From Chloroflexota bacterium (lineage in GTDB: Bacteria; Chloroflexota; Dehalococcoidia; Lucifugimonadales; JACPCL1): a stretch of 9,142 bases of DNA. Shown in pieces: positions 1 through 6,407 of the stretch. Within the stretch, counting starts at the first letter, position 1; each line of letters begins with the position of its first letter. The notes under the pieces are model-generated. The model saw only the letters and a list, made by a program, of their open reading frames with translations. It was not told the DNA's origin and did no database searches. The stretch lies in NCBI GenBank assembly GCA_016210375.1, contig JACQUH010000218.1, forward strand, positions 1 through 9,142, in the 5' to 3' direction. A program made the translations under genes and the position numbers.

Positions 1-54
1 ATTCCAAACAAGATAGCAAAAGCCCTGAGCGGAGCGAAGGGGCAGGTTTGCCGT

Positions 55-345
55 TCAGTCAGGTTCATGCCTTCTAAGTGTACGGTTATATGAGAGACAG
101 TAGACTAGTGCAAGGTCTTCTGGAACGTTTTGCCTTTTGTCCACTTTGGTGGGGTATTTGCGACGGGAAAGCCCAGATCCAAGCAGGAAGCCAGCTATTC
201 CAGGGTCCGTCTCGCCCTTCGCATCCCGCACACAGCCCAGCCGGTCTACCGTCACGTCGGCCCGCTCATCCGTGGCTACGTCGGCCCAGCCGTAGTGCCC
301 AGGGCGCTCGGTTTTCAGGGACTTGCGCCATTCGTCTGAGTTCAC
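55..345 (-). CDS. Small hypothetical protein overlapping the integrase fragment stop
   Basis: This 96-residue frame starts at a GTG that overlaps the stop of the minus-strand recombinase fragment by a GTGA arrangement, which is typical of translationally coupled genes. The N-terminal half is polar and charged (begins MNSDEWRKSLKTERPGHYGW) and looks protein-like. The C-terminal part, in the more AT-rich bases 55-150, looks less so. I do not recognise a family, and there is no signal peptide or membrane segment. If it is real, it would be a small accessory gene co-transcribed with the integrase, and possibly inactive now that the integrase is truncated. The main reason to list it is the exact stop/start overlap; it could equally be a chance open frame. 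Confidence 0.25.
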   Translation of the reverse strand: MNSDEWRKSLKTERPGHYGWADVATDERADVTVDRLGCVRDAKGETDPGIAGFLLGSGLSRRKYPTKVDKRQNVPEDLALVYCLSYNRTLRRHEPD

Positions 346-524
346 TGGCGGTCCCCCAGGCCCACCTTGCGGTGCGCGTGCGGTGCGCGTTCTTGGATGG
401 CAGATGCGCCGTACCGTTGCAACATCATCTGGGACCGCCAGCCGGCCAGGGCCATCAGATCGCCTTCCTGCCCGCCAGCGGCAAGCCAGCGGCAGGTCTG
501 AACCACAAGCATGGGAACTACCAA
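342..524 (-). pseudogene. Tyrosine recombinase (phage-type integrase) C-terminal fragment
   Basis: Only the last roughly 50 residues of a site-specific recombinase remain. On the minus strand the frame reads WLAAGGQEGDLMALAGWRS, then MMLQRYGAS, then QERAPHAHRKVGLGDRQ before the stop. This is the classical end of the catalytic domain: the helix after the conserved HxxR, a GW motif, and the RYG segment with the nucleophilic tyrosine. The upstream Arg and His/Lys catalytic boxes and the core-binding domain are missing. Recognisable similarity begins near base 488, and the open frame then runs about 36 more bases that do not look like integrase. Immediately beyond lies a helicase remnant in the opposite direction, so the gene was cut by a rearrangement. 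It cannot be active alone. Confidence 0.6.
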
Positions 525-1003
525 ACCAGATTGTGGAAAAGACGGAGGGTGTAGCCTGGAAGAACCATCTCTATTGCGACGCCAATGGCGATTTCAGCGC
601 CAAGCTCAATACATGGGAGACGGAACTGCTGGAGACAGAGCTTGCTAAGAGCGATGTTGTCGGGTGGCTGCGCAATCTACCTGGGCGTGATTGGGCGCTC
701 TGCATCCCATATGAGCTTGCAGGCATAATGCCTTTCTACCCCGACTTCGTTATCATGAGGAAGAGCGGCGAAGGATTGCTGGTAGATATTCTTGAGCCAC
801 ACGATGATCAGCGTACCGATACGTGGGCCAAGGCAAAAGGCTTGGCGGCCTCTGCCGATGACCACGGCGCTCAGTTTGGTCGCCTGATCATTGCCCGCAA
901 GAAGGGCGCTCAATGGCAGCGCGCAGACGTCAATAACAGAGCTACCCGTGAAAAAGCTCGCAGAATGGGGTCAAGCAGCGACCTTGAAAGCCTCTTTGGG
1001 TAA
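524..1003 (+). pseudogene. DEAD/DEAH-box helicase (type III restriction-like) C-terminal remnant
   Basis: About 160 residues resemble the extreme C-terminus of large DEAD/DEAH-box helicases related to type III restriction subunits. Segments seen are WKNHLYCDANGDFSAKLNTW, VVGWLRNLPGRDWALCIPYE, FYPDFVIMRKSGEGLLVDIL and EPHDDQRTDTWAKAKGLA. The PDF...VDIL part resembles the PD-(D/E)xK nuclease-fold core, but the expected lysine is absent (Leu instead). A complete protein would be many hundreds of residues longer, and no helicase motifs (Walker A, DEAH, motif VI) lie upstream. The frame stays open back to base 323, but that stretch is antisense to the integrase fragment and is not helicase-like, so the long frame is a fusion artefact. 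A GTG at 533 could start a short product. Most likely a decayed defence or mobile-element gene. Confidence 0.6.
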
Positions 1004-1224
1004 CTGTTTCGCGGGGGTTGACTAAGGGCACCGACTTAGGCGTATCGGGGCCGGCAGCGGGCTAGGTATCGTTCGGCGCCATCGGTCATGCCTATGTTTG
1101 CCCAGTGGTGACAGCGGGTGCTAAAGATTCTCCCTAGTTCCGTCGGCGTGCAGTCCGCTTTGTCCTGGTTTGTGGCTGCCAGAGCAGGCTTTAGCGGGGT
1201 CTTCCCTTGAGGCAGACGACAACC
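1004..1224. other. Intergenic region upstream of the lipoprotein gene
   Basis: These 221 bases hold no convincing gene. A TTGACT hexamer at 1018-1023 resembles a -35 box, but no good -10 lies at the right distance. A short 5-bp inverted repeat (CTAAG at 1022-1026, CTTAG at 1035-1039) surrounds the same place. The promoter of the downstream lipoprotein gene is presumably here but cannot be placed by eye. Confidence 0.4.
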
Positions 1225-3747
1225 ATGCATGGGATGATAGGCCGAGTGTGGGGACTGGTCCTTCTCCTTGGGCTGTTAGCGGCCTGCTGGCCAACTCCCA
1301 CACCTTCTCCTGGGGTGCGACCGGAGCCAACCGCAACGCCGCTGCCAACCCCCACACCTTCTCCCGGGGTGCGACCGGAGCCAACCGCAACGCCGCTGCC
1401 AACCCCAAGACCTACGCCCACGCCGGTAGCGCTGCCTTTACAAGTTGGTCCGAGCGCGGGCATCACCAGCGCTTATGAACCAAACGTTTTCAAGCCAGGC
1501 GTGGTGGAAGCCGTCGCAGTAGGTCCTTGCGGCGAGGTGTACGCAGGCGGAGTGTTCATCCGCGCAGGCGCCACAGAAGTCAGCAATATCGCCATGTGGG
1601 ACGGCAGGCGGTGGTGGCCCCTGGGCTCAGGAGTGGACCGCTGGGTTTTCGCTATTGCTGTCGGCGCTTCGGGTGAGGTATACGTGGGCGGCGCCTTCAC
1701 CCGCGCGGGCGACGTGAAGGCGAGGCATATCGCTAAGTGGGATGGCACCAGGTGGTCGGCCTTGGGGGAGGGCATAGAGTGGAACGTAACCACCCTTCTG
1801 GTTAGGCCGGAGGGCCTGTACGCAGGAGGAATGCGTACTCCAGACGATCAAGGGCGCAATGGGGTCGCCCGATGGGACGGAGAGAGGTGGACGGTTCTGG
1901 AGGACCATCGCGACGGTAGTGTGGACGCCCTGGCGTTCAGGGGGACGTCCCTGTTCATAGGGGGGCGACATTGGCCGAGTGCACATGGATTGAGGATATG
2001 GGACGGCGTAAGGACCGCTGATCCCGATTTTGGAAATGCCTTCGGCGACGTGTTCGCGCTGGCCGTCATGGGCGCCAACCTGTACGTGGGGGGGTCTTTC
2101 CAAGGCGCTGGCCTTTGGGAGCCGAAAACAGAGGAGGAGCGAGTGAGTTCCCCTGGCATTGTCCGGTGGAACGGCCAGCGCTGGTTGGCGATGGGTGACG
2201 GGACAGCGAGGGCTGCAGGCAGGGGGTACGAGTTCGGCGTGGTCCGAGCCATTGCAATCAAAGGAAACGGCATATATATAGGAGGGGACTTCGACCGGGC
2301 TGGCGATGCCTCTGCCCGCAACATTGCTAGATGGGACGGCAGGCGCTGGTGGCCCCTGGGCCCGGGTATAGGCTTTGATCCCAGGAGTGAATATGCGAAA
2401 GTGGGCGCAATGGCCGTTGGCCGTGCCGGTGAGGTGTACGCCGCCGGCGAATTCCTGTATGCGGGCAGCGTGCTGGCGAACAGCATCGCCCGGTGGGATG
2501 GGCGCCAATGGTCGGCGCTGGTAGACCCACAGGGAGATTCCGACCAATCTCTCACTGCTGCCTCTTCAGTGCTGGATCTTGGCCCCGTGGCAGTGACACA
2601 TCCCCAGGCAAACGTCGCCGCTGTAGCCGTTTGGAATGGAGACAGGCAGACTCCGCTGAACATAGAGAGGCTGGAGATCACGGGCAAAGGCGCCGCCGAC
2701 TTCAGGGTGGTAGATAGCAGCCCATCCGTCGTTCCGAGTTGCACTGCCCGCGAGGTTGCCGTGGAGTTCGCCCCAAAGGAGGCCGGACCAAAAGAGGCGC
2801 TGTTAACCATTACGACCAGTGACCCGGCGAAAAGAGAGATCAAGGTGGCACTCCAGGGCCGGGGCCTGGGAGGGATCGTTTTCGACGAGTATTTCTTTGA
2901 GAAAGAAGAGGAGGACGGGCAGGAGGACAAACGCCGTCGTGCCATGCTGGATTTCCTGGTAAAGCGGCTCCAAAAGGCTACGGGTCTTAGGCTGGAAATT
3001 CAGGAACGCCAACTGGTGGAGGTGGGAGAGGAGGAAGGTCAGGGAAGTGGATTCTTCCGGCGCTACTTGAGATGGCTCATGCAACAGAGAACTGAGGATA
3101 TCCTGGTCCAAAACGGCTCTACCAAGGAAGGCATCGGCGACCCTGAGACGGGAGTCCTGACTATTGACTTTGAGTATTGGTACACTGCTCCCGAGCTCTA
3201 TGACATCGCCGTCATATTTGCCCACGAAGCCTGGCATATCAAAGCCTATTTCCTCCAGGATGCGATAGGCGTATTTTCTGTCTTGGGAAACAGTTTCGCG
3301 GAGAAAGGGGTTCTGGGGCTTTCGGTACGGAACATGGAGCCTATGGAGGTTGAGAATATCATCCGCCAGGAGCTGGGGATGAACTTGCGGGCCTCCTACT
3401 CCTCCCCCAACGGCTTTGTATACGTGCAGGACGGCCAATACCGTCTCTATGAACTACAAAAAGGGGAGCAGATGACTGTCACCGATTGGGGCCTGTTGGA
3501 GGATCTGGGACGGGCCGAGAGGCACGGGAATATGACCATGGCGGTGCTGAGCGGATACGTTGGAGGAAGCCCTCCCCCAGCAGCCTCCGACAGGGTCAAA
3601 ATCTACCGGACCATCTTGCTAGAGTTGCGGCTCGTGTACACTAACCCAGCCACGGGCGAGTTCACAGGGCCCTTCCAAGGCGGACGGCTCGTTGTAGAGA
3701 TTGACCCCTTCCTGGGCGTCGGCTGGGTCAGGTATGTGGCCAAGTAG
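1225..3747 (+). CDS. Lipoprotein with seven-repeat propeller, Ig-like domain and HEAWH zincin-like domain
   Basis: An 840-residue secreted lipoprotein. The start is ATG 1225, with GAGG at 1209-1212; TTG 1207 is possible but would overlap that site. Residues 8-21 form a hydrophobic stretch ending LLAAC, a lipobox, with Cys21 as the lipidated residue. A Pro/Thr linker (22-70) follows. Residues 93-434 carry seven repeats of the type 'GEVYVGGAFTRAG...IAKWDGTRWSALG', consistent with a seven-bladed beta-propeller. Residues about 447-546 resemble a choice-of-anchor-D/HYDIN-type Ig domain (LDLGPVAV, FRVV, VAVEFAPKEAG, LLTITTSDP). The C-terminal 290 residues are unfamiliar but contain AHEAWH: His667, Glu668 and His671 match HExxH, and Glu708/Glu710 are possible third ligands. 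It is probably anchored on the outer face of the membrane. Ligand binding by the propeller is inference, and proteolysis is a hypothesis. Confidence 0.85.
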   Translation: MHGMIGRVWGLVLLLGLLAACWPTPTPSPGVRPEPTATPLPTPTPSPGVRPEPTATPLPTPRPTPTPVALPLQVGPSAGITSAYEPNVFKPGVVEAVAVGPCGEVYAGGVFIRAGATEVSNIAMWDGRRWWPLGSGVDRWVFAIAVGASGEVYVGGAFTRAGDVKARHIAKWDGTRWSALGEGIEWNVTTLLVRPEGLYAGGMRTPDDQGRNGVARWDGERWTVLEDHRDGSVDALAFRGTSLFIGGRHWPSAHGLRIWDGVRTADPDFGNAFGDVFALAVMGANLYVGGSFQGAGLWEPKTEEERVSSPGIVRWNGQRWLAMGDGTARAAGRGYEFGVVRAIAIKGNGIYIGGDFDRAGDASARNIARWDGRRWWPLGPGIGFDPRSEYAKVGAMAVGRAGEVYAAGEFLYAGSVLANSIARWDGRQWSALVDPQGDSDQSLTAASSVLDLGPVAVTHPQANVAAVAVWNGDRQTPLNIERLEITGKGAADFRVVDSSPSVVPSCTAREVAVEFAPKEAGPKEALLTITTSDPAKREIKVALQGRGLGGIVFDEYFFEKEEEDGQEDKRRRAMLDFLVKRLQKATGLRLEIQERQLVEVGEEEGQGSGFFRRYLRWLMQQRTEDILVQNGSTKEGIGDPETGVLTIDFEYWYTAPELYDIAVIFAHEAWHIKAYFLQDAIGVFSVLGNSFAEKGVLGLSVRNMEPMEVENIIRQELGMNLRASYSSPNGFVYVQDGQYRLYELQKGEQMTVTDWGLLEDLGRAERHGNMTMAVLSGYVGGSPPPAASDRVKIYRTILLELRLVYTNPATGEFTGPFQGGRLVVEIDPFLGVGWVRYVAK
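1291..1398 (+). repeat. Two tandem 54-bp units encoding the Pro/Thr linker
   Basis: Unit 1 (1291-1344) and unit 2 (1345-1398) differ at only two positions, both T to C (1296/1350 and 1311/1365), and both changes are silent. Each encodes the same 18 residues, PTPTPSPGVRPEPTATPL. A third, degenerate unit (PTPRPTPTP) follows. The unit length is a multiple of three, so copy-number change would lengthen or shorten the stalk between the lipid anchor and the propeller without breaking the frame. Confidence 0.95.
1597..1626 (+). repeat. 30-bp internal repeat in propeller blade 1 (partner at 2332-2361)
   Basis: Bases 1597-1626 match 2332-2361 at 29 of 30 positions; the single difference is G versus C at the fifteenth base. 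Both copies encode the WDGRRWWPLG motif, in repeats 1 and 6. The other five blades share the motif at protein level but are much more diverged in DNA, so these two blades look recently duplicated or homogenised. Confidence 0.85.
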
Positions 3748-3793
3748 AGCCGCCGGAGCCTAGCTCCCTCTTTCCGCAGTCCACCCCAGAGCG

Positions 3794-3823
3794 AAGCGCC
3801 TGCACCGGCAGGCGCTTTGTTTT
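3794..3823 (+). terminator. Rho-independent terminator after the lipoprotein gene
   Basis: A perfect 10-bp inverted repeat (AAGCGCCTGC at 3794-3803, GCAGGCGCTT at 3808-3817) with the four-base loop ACCG is followed by a T-rich run, TTTGTTTT, ending at 3823. It lies 47 bases past the lipoprotein stop codon and separates that gene from the histidine kinase operon. Confidence 0.9.
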
Positions 3824-4161
3824 ATGGCCACACGCCGGGGCTTGTGCTGGGCAGCCGGCACGCTCGGCCTCCCCCCCTTAAGTACCATACACGAAAGCAC
3901 CAGTAGAATTACTCCGAAGGAGCCTACCTCCCCTGGCCGATCCCCGTTAGATTAGCGTTAGAGCGCATGGCAACTCCTTCCCCCATCGGCAGCGCCCTGC
4001 CCAAAGTGTGCCGCCGCAGCGAGCAATGGGGCAAGCCGAAGGAGAAGGTAGCGGGTCAGGCGGGCTCGCAGGCACCCTCGCGGCCGGGGCCACGGAAACC
4101 CTTGGGGGACAGCTTTCAGTAGAATTTGGATAGGGGATGCCTCGTCGGGAGCGGAACTGGC
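3824..4161. other. 338-bp non-coding region upstream of the kinase operon
   Basis: No convincing gene. The operon's promoter should be here. TAGAAT hexamers resembling a -10 box occur at 3904-3909 and 4120-4125, each inside a repeated 10-mer CAGTAGAATT (3901-3910 and 4117-4126). Neither has a well-placed -35 box. CCGAAGGAG also occurs twice (3914-3922 and 4036-4044). A weak 6-bp inverted repeat pairs GCGAGC (4019-4024) with GCTCGC (4064-4069). I could not match any riboswitch or structured RNA family that I know. Confidence 0.4.
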
Positions 4162-5958
4162 ATGAGCCTGCGGACCAGGACCTTGCTGATCTTGGCGGTG
4201 GTCTTCCTCGGCCTCCTGGTAGGGCTGGGCATCGCCTCCAAGTTCACCGTGCTGCGCGGCTTTGCCAGGCTGGAGGAGGAGCAGGCAGACGAGAACATGA
4301 GGCACGTCGTGGGCGCTTTGAACGATGACATAGTTGACCTGAAGGGAGTAGCCAGAGACTGGGCCGGCTGGGACGACGCCTACGCTTATATTGATGGGCA
4401 GGACGACGCCTTCTTCCAGTCCAACCTGTCCGGCGACACCAGCTTCTACAACTACAGGATAAACGTCATGCTCTTCATCCATTCCTCAGGGAGCATCGTC
4501 TTTGGCACCGGGTTTGACCTGGAGGACGGCCAGCGCACCCTGGTCCCCGAGGGATTGCTCCGGCAGGTCCAGCCAGGCAGCCCGCTGGTCAGTCCCGAAC
4601 ATACAGAAGGGGGCATGGCTGGGCTGCTGGACCTGCCAGAAGGCCCGATGCTCGTCGCTTCAGAGCCCATCGTGACCAGCATGCGCCAGGGCCCAATCCG
4701 GGGCGCTGTCATCTTCGGGCGTTTCCTGGACACAAAAGAGATCCAGAGACTGTCCAGGACCACGTTGCTGTCCTTGACCTCTCTTCCGCTCCAGGACCCC
4801 AGGACGCCGTCCGAGCTACGAGCAGTTCCCAGCCCTTCAGCAAACCGCCCTTACATCCTCGTGCGCCCTTCCGGCTCCGCCTCCATGGAGGGGTACGCGT
4901 TGCTGCGGGGCCTTTATGGCCAGTCTGGGCTTGTACTCAAGGCAGAGATGCCCAGGACCATCTATGCCCAGGGCCGGTCTACCACCCTGGCTTTCCTGGC
5001 ATCGCTGGCCGCCATCGGCGTGACCTCCAGCATGGTCGTCACCCTCCTGCTGGAGAGGATGGTGCTCCGCCGGGTCTGTGACCTCAGCGCTGGCGTCAGG
5101 GACATTGGCGCGCAAGGCGACGCCTCGGCGCGGGTCTCTGTCCTGGGGCGGGATGAAATAGCGGCCCTGGGGCAGAGCATCAACCAGATGCTGGAAAGGC
5201 TCCAACGGTTGCAGAGGGAGCAACAGCGAGGGTCTGAGGAGCTGGCCCAGAAGGCTGCCGCCCTGGAAACCGCCAACAAGGAGCTGGAGGCCTTCAGCTA
5301 CTCCGTGTCTCACGATCTGCGCGCCCCATTAAGGAGCATTGATGGCTTTAGCCAGGCCCTGGGCGAGGACTACGAGGGGAAGCTGGACACCCAGGGCGAC
5401 GACTACCTCCAGCGCATCCGGGCGGCGACGCAACGCATGAGCCACATGATAGACGACATCCTGGGCCTCTCAAGGGTGACGCGCCAGGAGGTCCGGCGGG
5501 AGAGGGTGGACCTGAGCGAGATGGCGCGGTCCGTCGCCGCTGAGCTTCAGCAGACCCAACCTCAGCGTACCGTGGACTTCGCTATTGCCGATGGGATGGC
5601 GGCAACAGGGGATAAGGGCCTCTTGCAGGTGGCGCTGGAGAACCTGCTGGGGAACGCCTGGAAGTTTACCAGCCAGCGTCCCAGCGCACTCATAGAGTTC
5701 GGTTCAACCCTTCAGGATGGCCGGCAGGTCTTCTTCGTGAAGGACAACGGGGCCGGCTTCAATACCGCTTATGCGGGCAAGCTTTTCAGCCCCTTTCAGC
5801 GATTGCACTCGCCGGGCGAATTCCCTGGCACGGGCGTAGGTCTAGCCACGGTGCAGCGCATCATGCACCGCCACGGTGGCCGGGTTTGGGCCGAGGCGGA
5901 GGAGGAGAAAGGCGCCACCTTCTATTTCACATTGCCGGCGACTGGAGGGGAAGCGTGA
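4162..5958 (+). CDS. CHASE4-HAMP sensor histidine kinase
   Basis: A 598-residue membrane sensor kinase. ATG 4162 is chosen because GGGAG (4148-4152) precedes it and it places the hydrophobic segment right after MSLRTRT; a TTG at 4126 in the same frame is unlikely. Order: TM1 (8-25); an extracytoplasmic CHASE4-type domain (about 35-195) with the signature W67-AGWDDAY74 and a later ...SSGSIVFGTG strand; TM2 (about 274-297); HAMP (298-350); a short coiled coil; HisKA with SVSHDLRAP, phospho-accepting His384; and HATPase with the N box NLLGNAW (Asn494, Asn498), the G1 box DNGAGF (Asp528) and the G2 box GTGVGL (556-561). All catalytic boxes look intact. The HisKA/ATPase end resembles the phytochrome-like kinases that usually pair with Rcp1-type receivers, as here, where the next gene overlaps its stop. 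The sensed ligand cannot be told. Confidence 0.93.
   Translation: MSLRTRTLLILAVVFLGLLVGLGIASKFTVLRGFARLEEEQADENMRHVVGALNDDIVDLKGVARDWAGWDDAYAYIDGQDDAFFQSNLSGDTSFYNYRINVMLFIHSSGSIVFGTGFDLEDGQRTLVPEGLLRQVQPGSPLVSPEHTEGGMAGLLDLPEGPMLVASEPIVTSMRQGPIRGAVIFGRFLDTKEIQRLSRTTLLSLTSLPLQDPRTPSELRAVPSPSANRPYILVRPSGSASMEGYALLRGLYGQSGLVLKAEMPRTIYAQGRSTTLAFLASLAAIGVTSSMVVTLLLERMVLRRVCDLSAGVRDIGAQGDASARVSVLGRDEIAALGQSINQMLERLQRLQREQQRGSEELAQKAAALETANKELEAFSYSVSHDLRAPLRSIDGFSQALGEDYEGKLDTQGDDYLQRIRAATQRMSHMIDDILGLSRVTRQEVRRERVDLSEMARSVAAELQQTQPQRTVDFAIADGMAATGDKGLLQVALENLLGNAWKFTSQRPSALIEFGSTLQDGRQVFFVKDNGAGFNTAYAGKLFSPFQRLHSPGEFPGTGVGLATVQRIMHRHGGRVWAEAEEEKGATFYFTLPATGGEA
5944..5950 (+). promoter_or_regulatory. 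Shine-Dalgarno for the Rcp1-type receiver, inside the kinase gene end
   Basis: GGAGGGG lies four bases before GTG 5955, which itself overlaps the kinase stop TGA (5956-5958). The site decides the GTG start over the far-upstream in-frame ATG at 5886, which would overlap the kinase ATPase domain and add 23 unrelated residues. Confidence 0.75.
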
Positions 5959-6407
5959 ACGGGAAGGCCATCCTCCTGGTGGAAGACGACGCAGACGACG
6001 AGGCGTTGACTCTTCGCGCGTTGAGGAAGAACAACGTCCTGAATGAAGTGGTGGTCAAGCGGGACGGAGCGCAGGCCATAGAGTATCTCCTGGCCCTCCA
6101 CGGCGAAGGTATCAAAGGCACGGGGGTTCTACCGGCCCTGGTGCTGCTGGACTTGAAGCTGCCCAAGGTGGATGGGTTGGAGGTACTGCGACGCCTGCGC
6201 GCCGGCGCAGAGACAAGGATGCTGCCAGTGGTGGTCCTGACTTCCTCCACCGAGGAGCAGGACATCCTGAAGAGCTACAACCTGGGCGCCAACAGCTATG
6301 TGCGGAAGCCCGTGGATTTTGACCAGTTCCTGGAGGCAGTGAGGCAGCTTGGCCTCTACTGGCTTGTGTTGAACGTCGGCCCGCCTTCGCGAGGGGTGCC
6401 CCGGTGA
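5955..6407 (+). CDS. Stand-alone receiver (Rcp1-type response regulator)
   Basis: A 150-residue single-domain response regulator. The GTG start overlaps the kinase stop (GTGA). The acidic pocket is present (VEDD, residues 9-12), as are the phospho-acceptor Asp66 in LVLLDLKLPKVDG, Thr96 in VVLTSS and Lys118 in YVRKPVDF, so it should be phosphorylatable. The extended helix/loop between beta2 and beta3 (IEYLLALHGEGIKGTGVLPA) and the DFDQFLEAVRQLGLYWLVLN C-terminus are typical of the Rcp1-type family. These partner phytochrome-like kinases and have no DNA-binding output. Its stop overlaps the next start, so it is co-translated between the kinase and a second receiver protein. It may act as a phosphate sink or intermediate, or as a diffusible regulator of the AAA+ fusion; which one cannot be read from sequence. 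Confidence 0.93.
   Translation: MNGKAILLVEDDADDEALTLRALRKNNVLNEVVVKRDGAQAIEYLLALHGEGIKGTGVLPALVLLDLKLPKVDGLEVLRRLRAGAETRMLPVVVLTSSTEEQDILKSYNLGANSYVRKPVDFDQFLEAVRQLGLYWLVLNVGPPSRGVPR
6391..6396 (+). promoter_or_regulatory. Shine-Dalgarno for the receiver-GvpN fusion gene
   Basis: GAGGGG ends seven bases before GTG 6404, which overlaps the preceding gene's TGA (6405-6407). This supports the GTG as the true start and translational coupling of the second and third genes of the operon. Confidence 0.75.

Noticed and set aside
323..523. N-terminal extension of the helicase remnant frame
   Set aside because: It is antisense to the recognisable integrase tail and rich in Pro/Arg/Gly low-complexity translation; it is an open frame only by chance.
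78..554. 158-codon plus-strand frame
   Set aside because: It overlaps the integrase tail antisense, and the composition (Pro, Ser, Arg, His runs) is typical of a shadow frame.
733..798. Active PD-(D/E)xK nuclease in the helicase remnant
   Set aside because: PDF and VDIL are present, but the catalytic lysine position holds Leu and the rest of the protein is missing.
1291..1398. CRISPR-like repeats
   Set aside because: Two directly abutting units without spacers, inside a coding frame.
1848..2945. 365-codon minus-strand frame
   Set aside because: Antisense to the clearly coding propeller and Ig region; Ser/Pro/Arg-rich with no domain.
3960..4110. Cyclic-di-GMP (GEMM) or other riboswitch in the operon leader
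   Set aside because: A GGTAGCGGG stretch recalls one arm of GEMM, but the conserved core and tetraloop/receptor parts are absent.
3958..4482. 174-codon minus-strand frame over the kinase start
   Set aside because: Antisense to TM1 and CHASE4, with no conserved motif.
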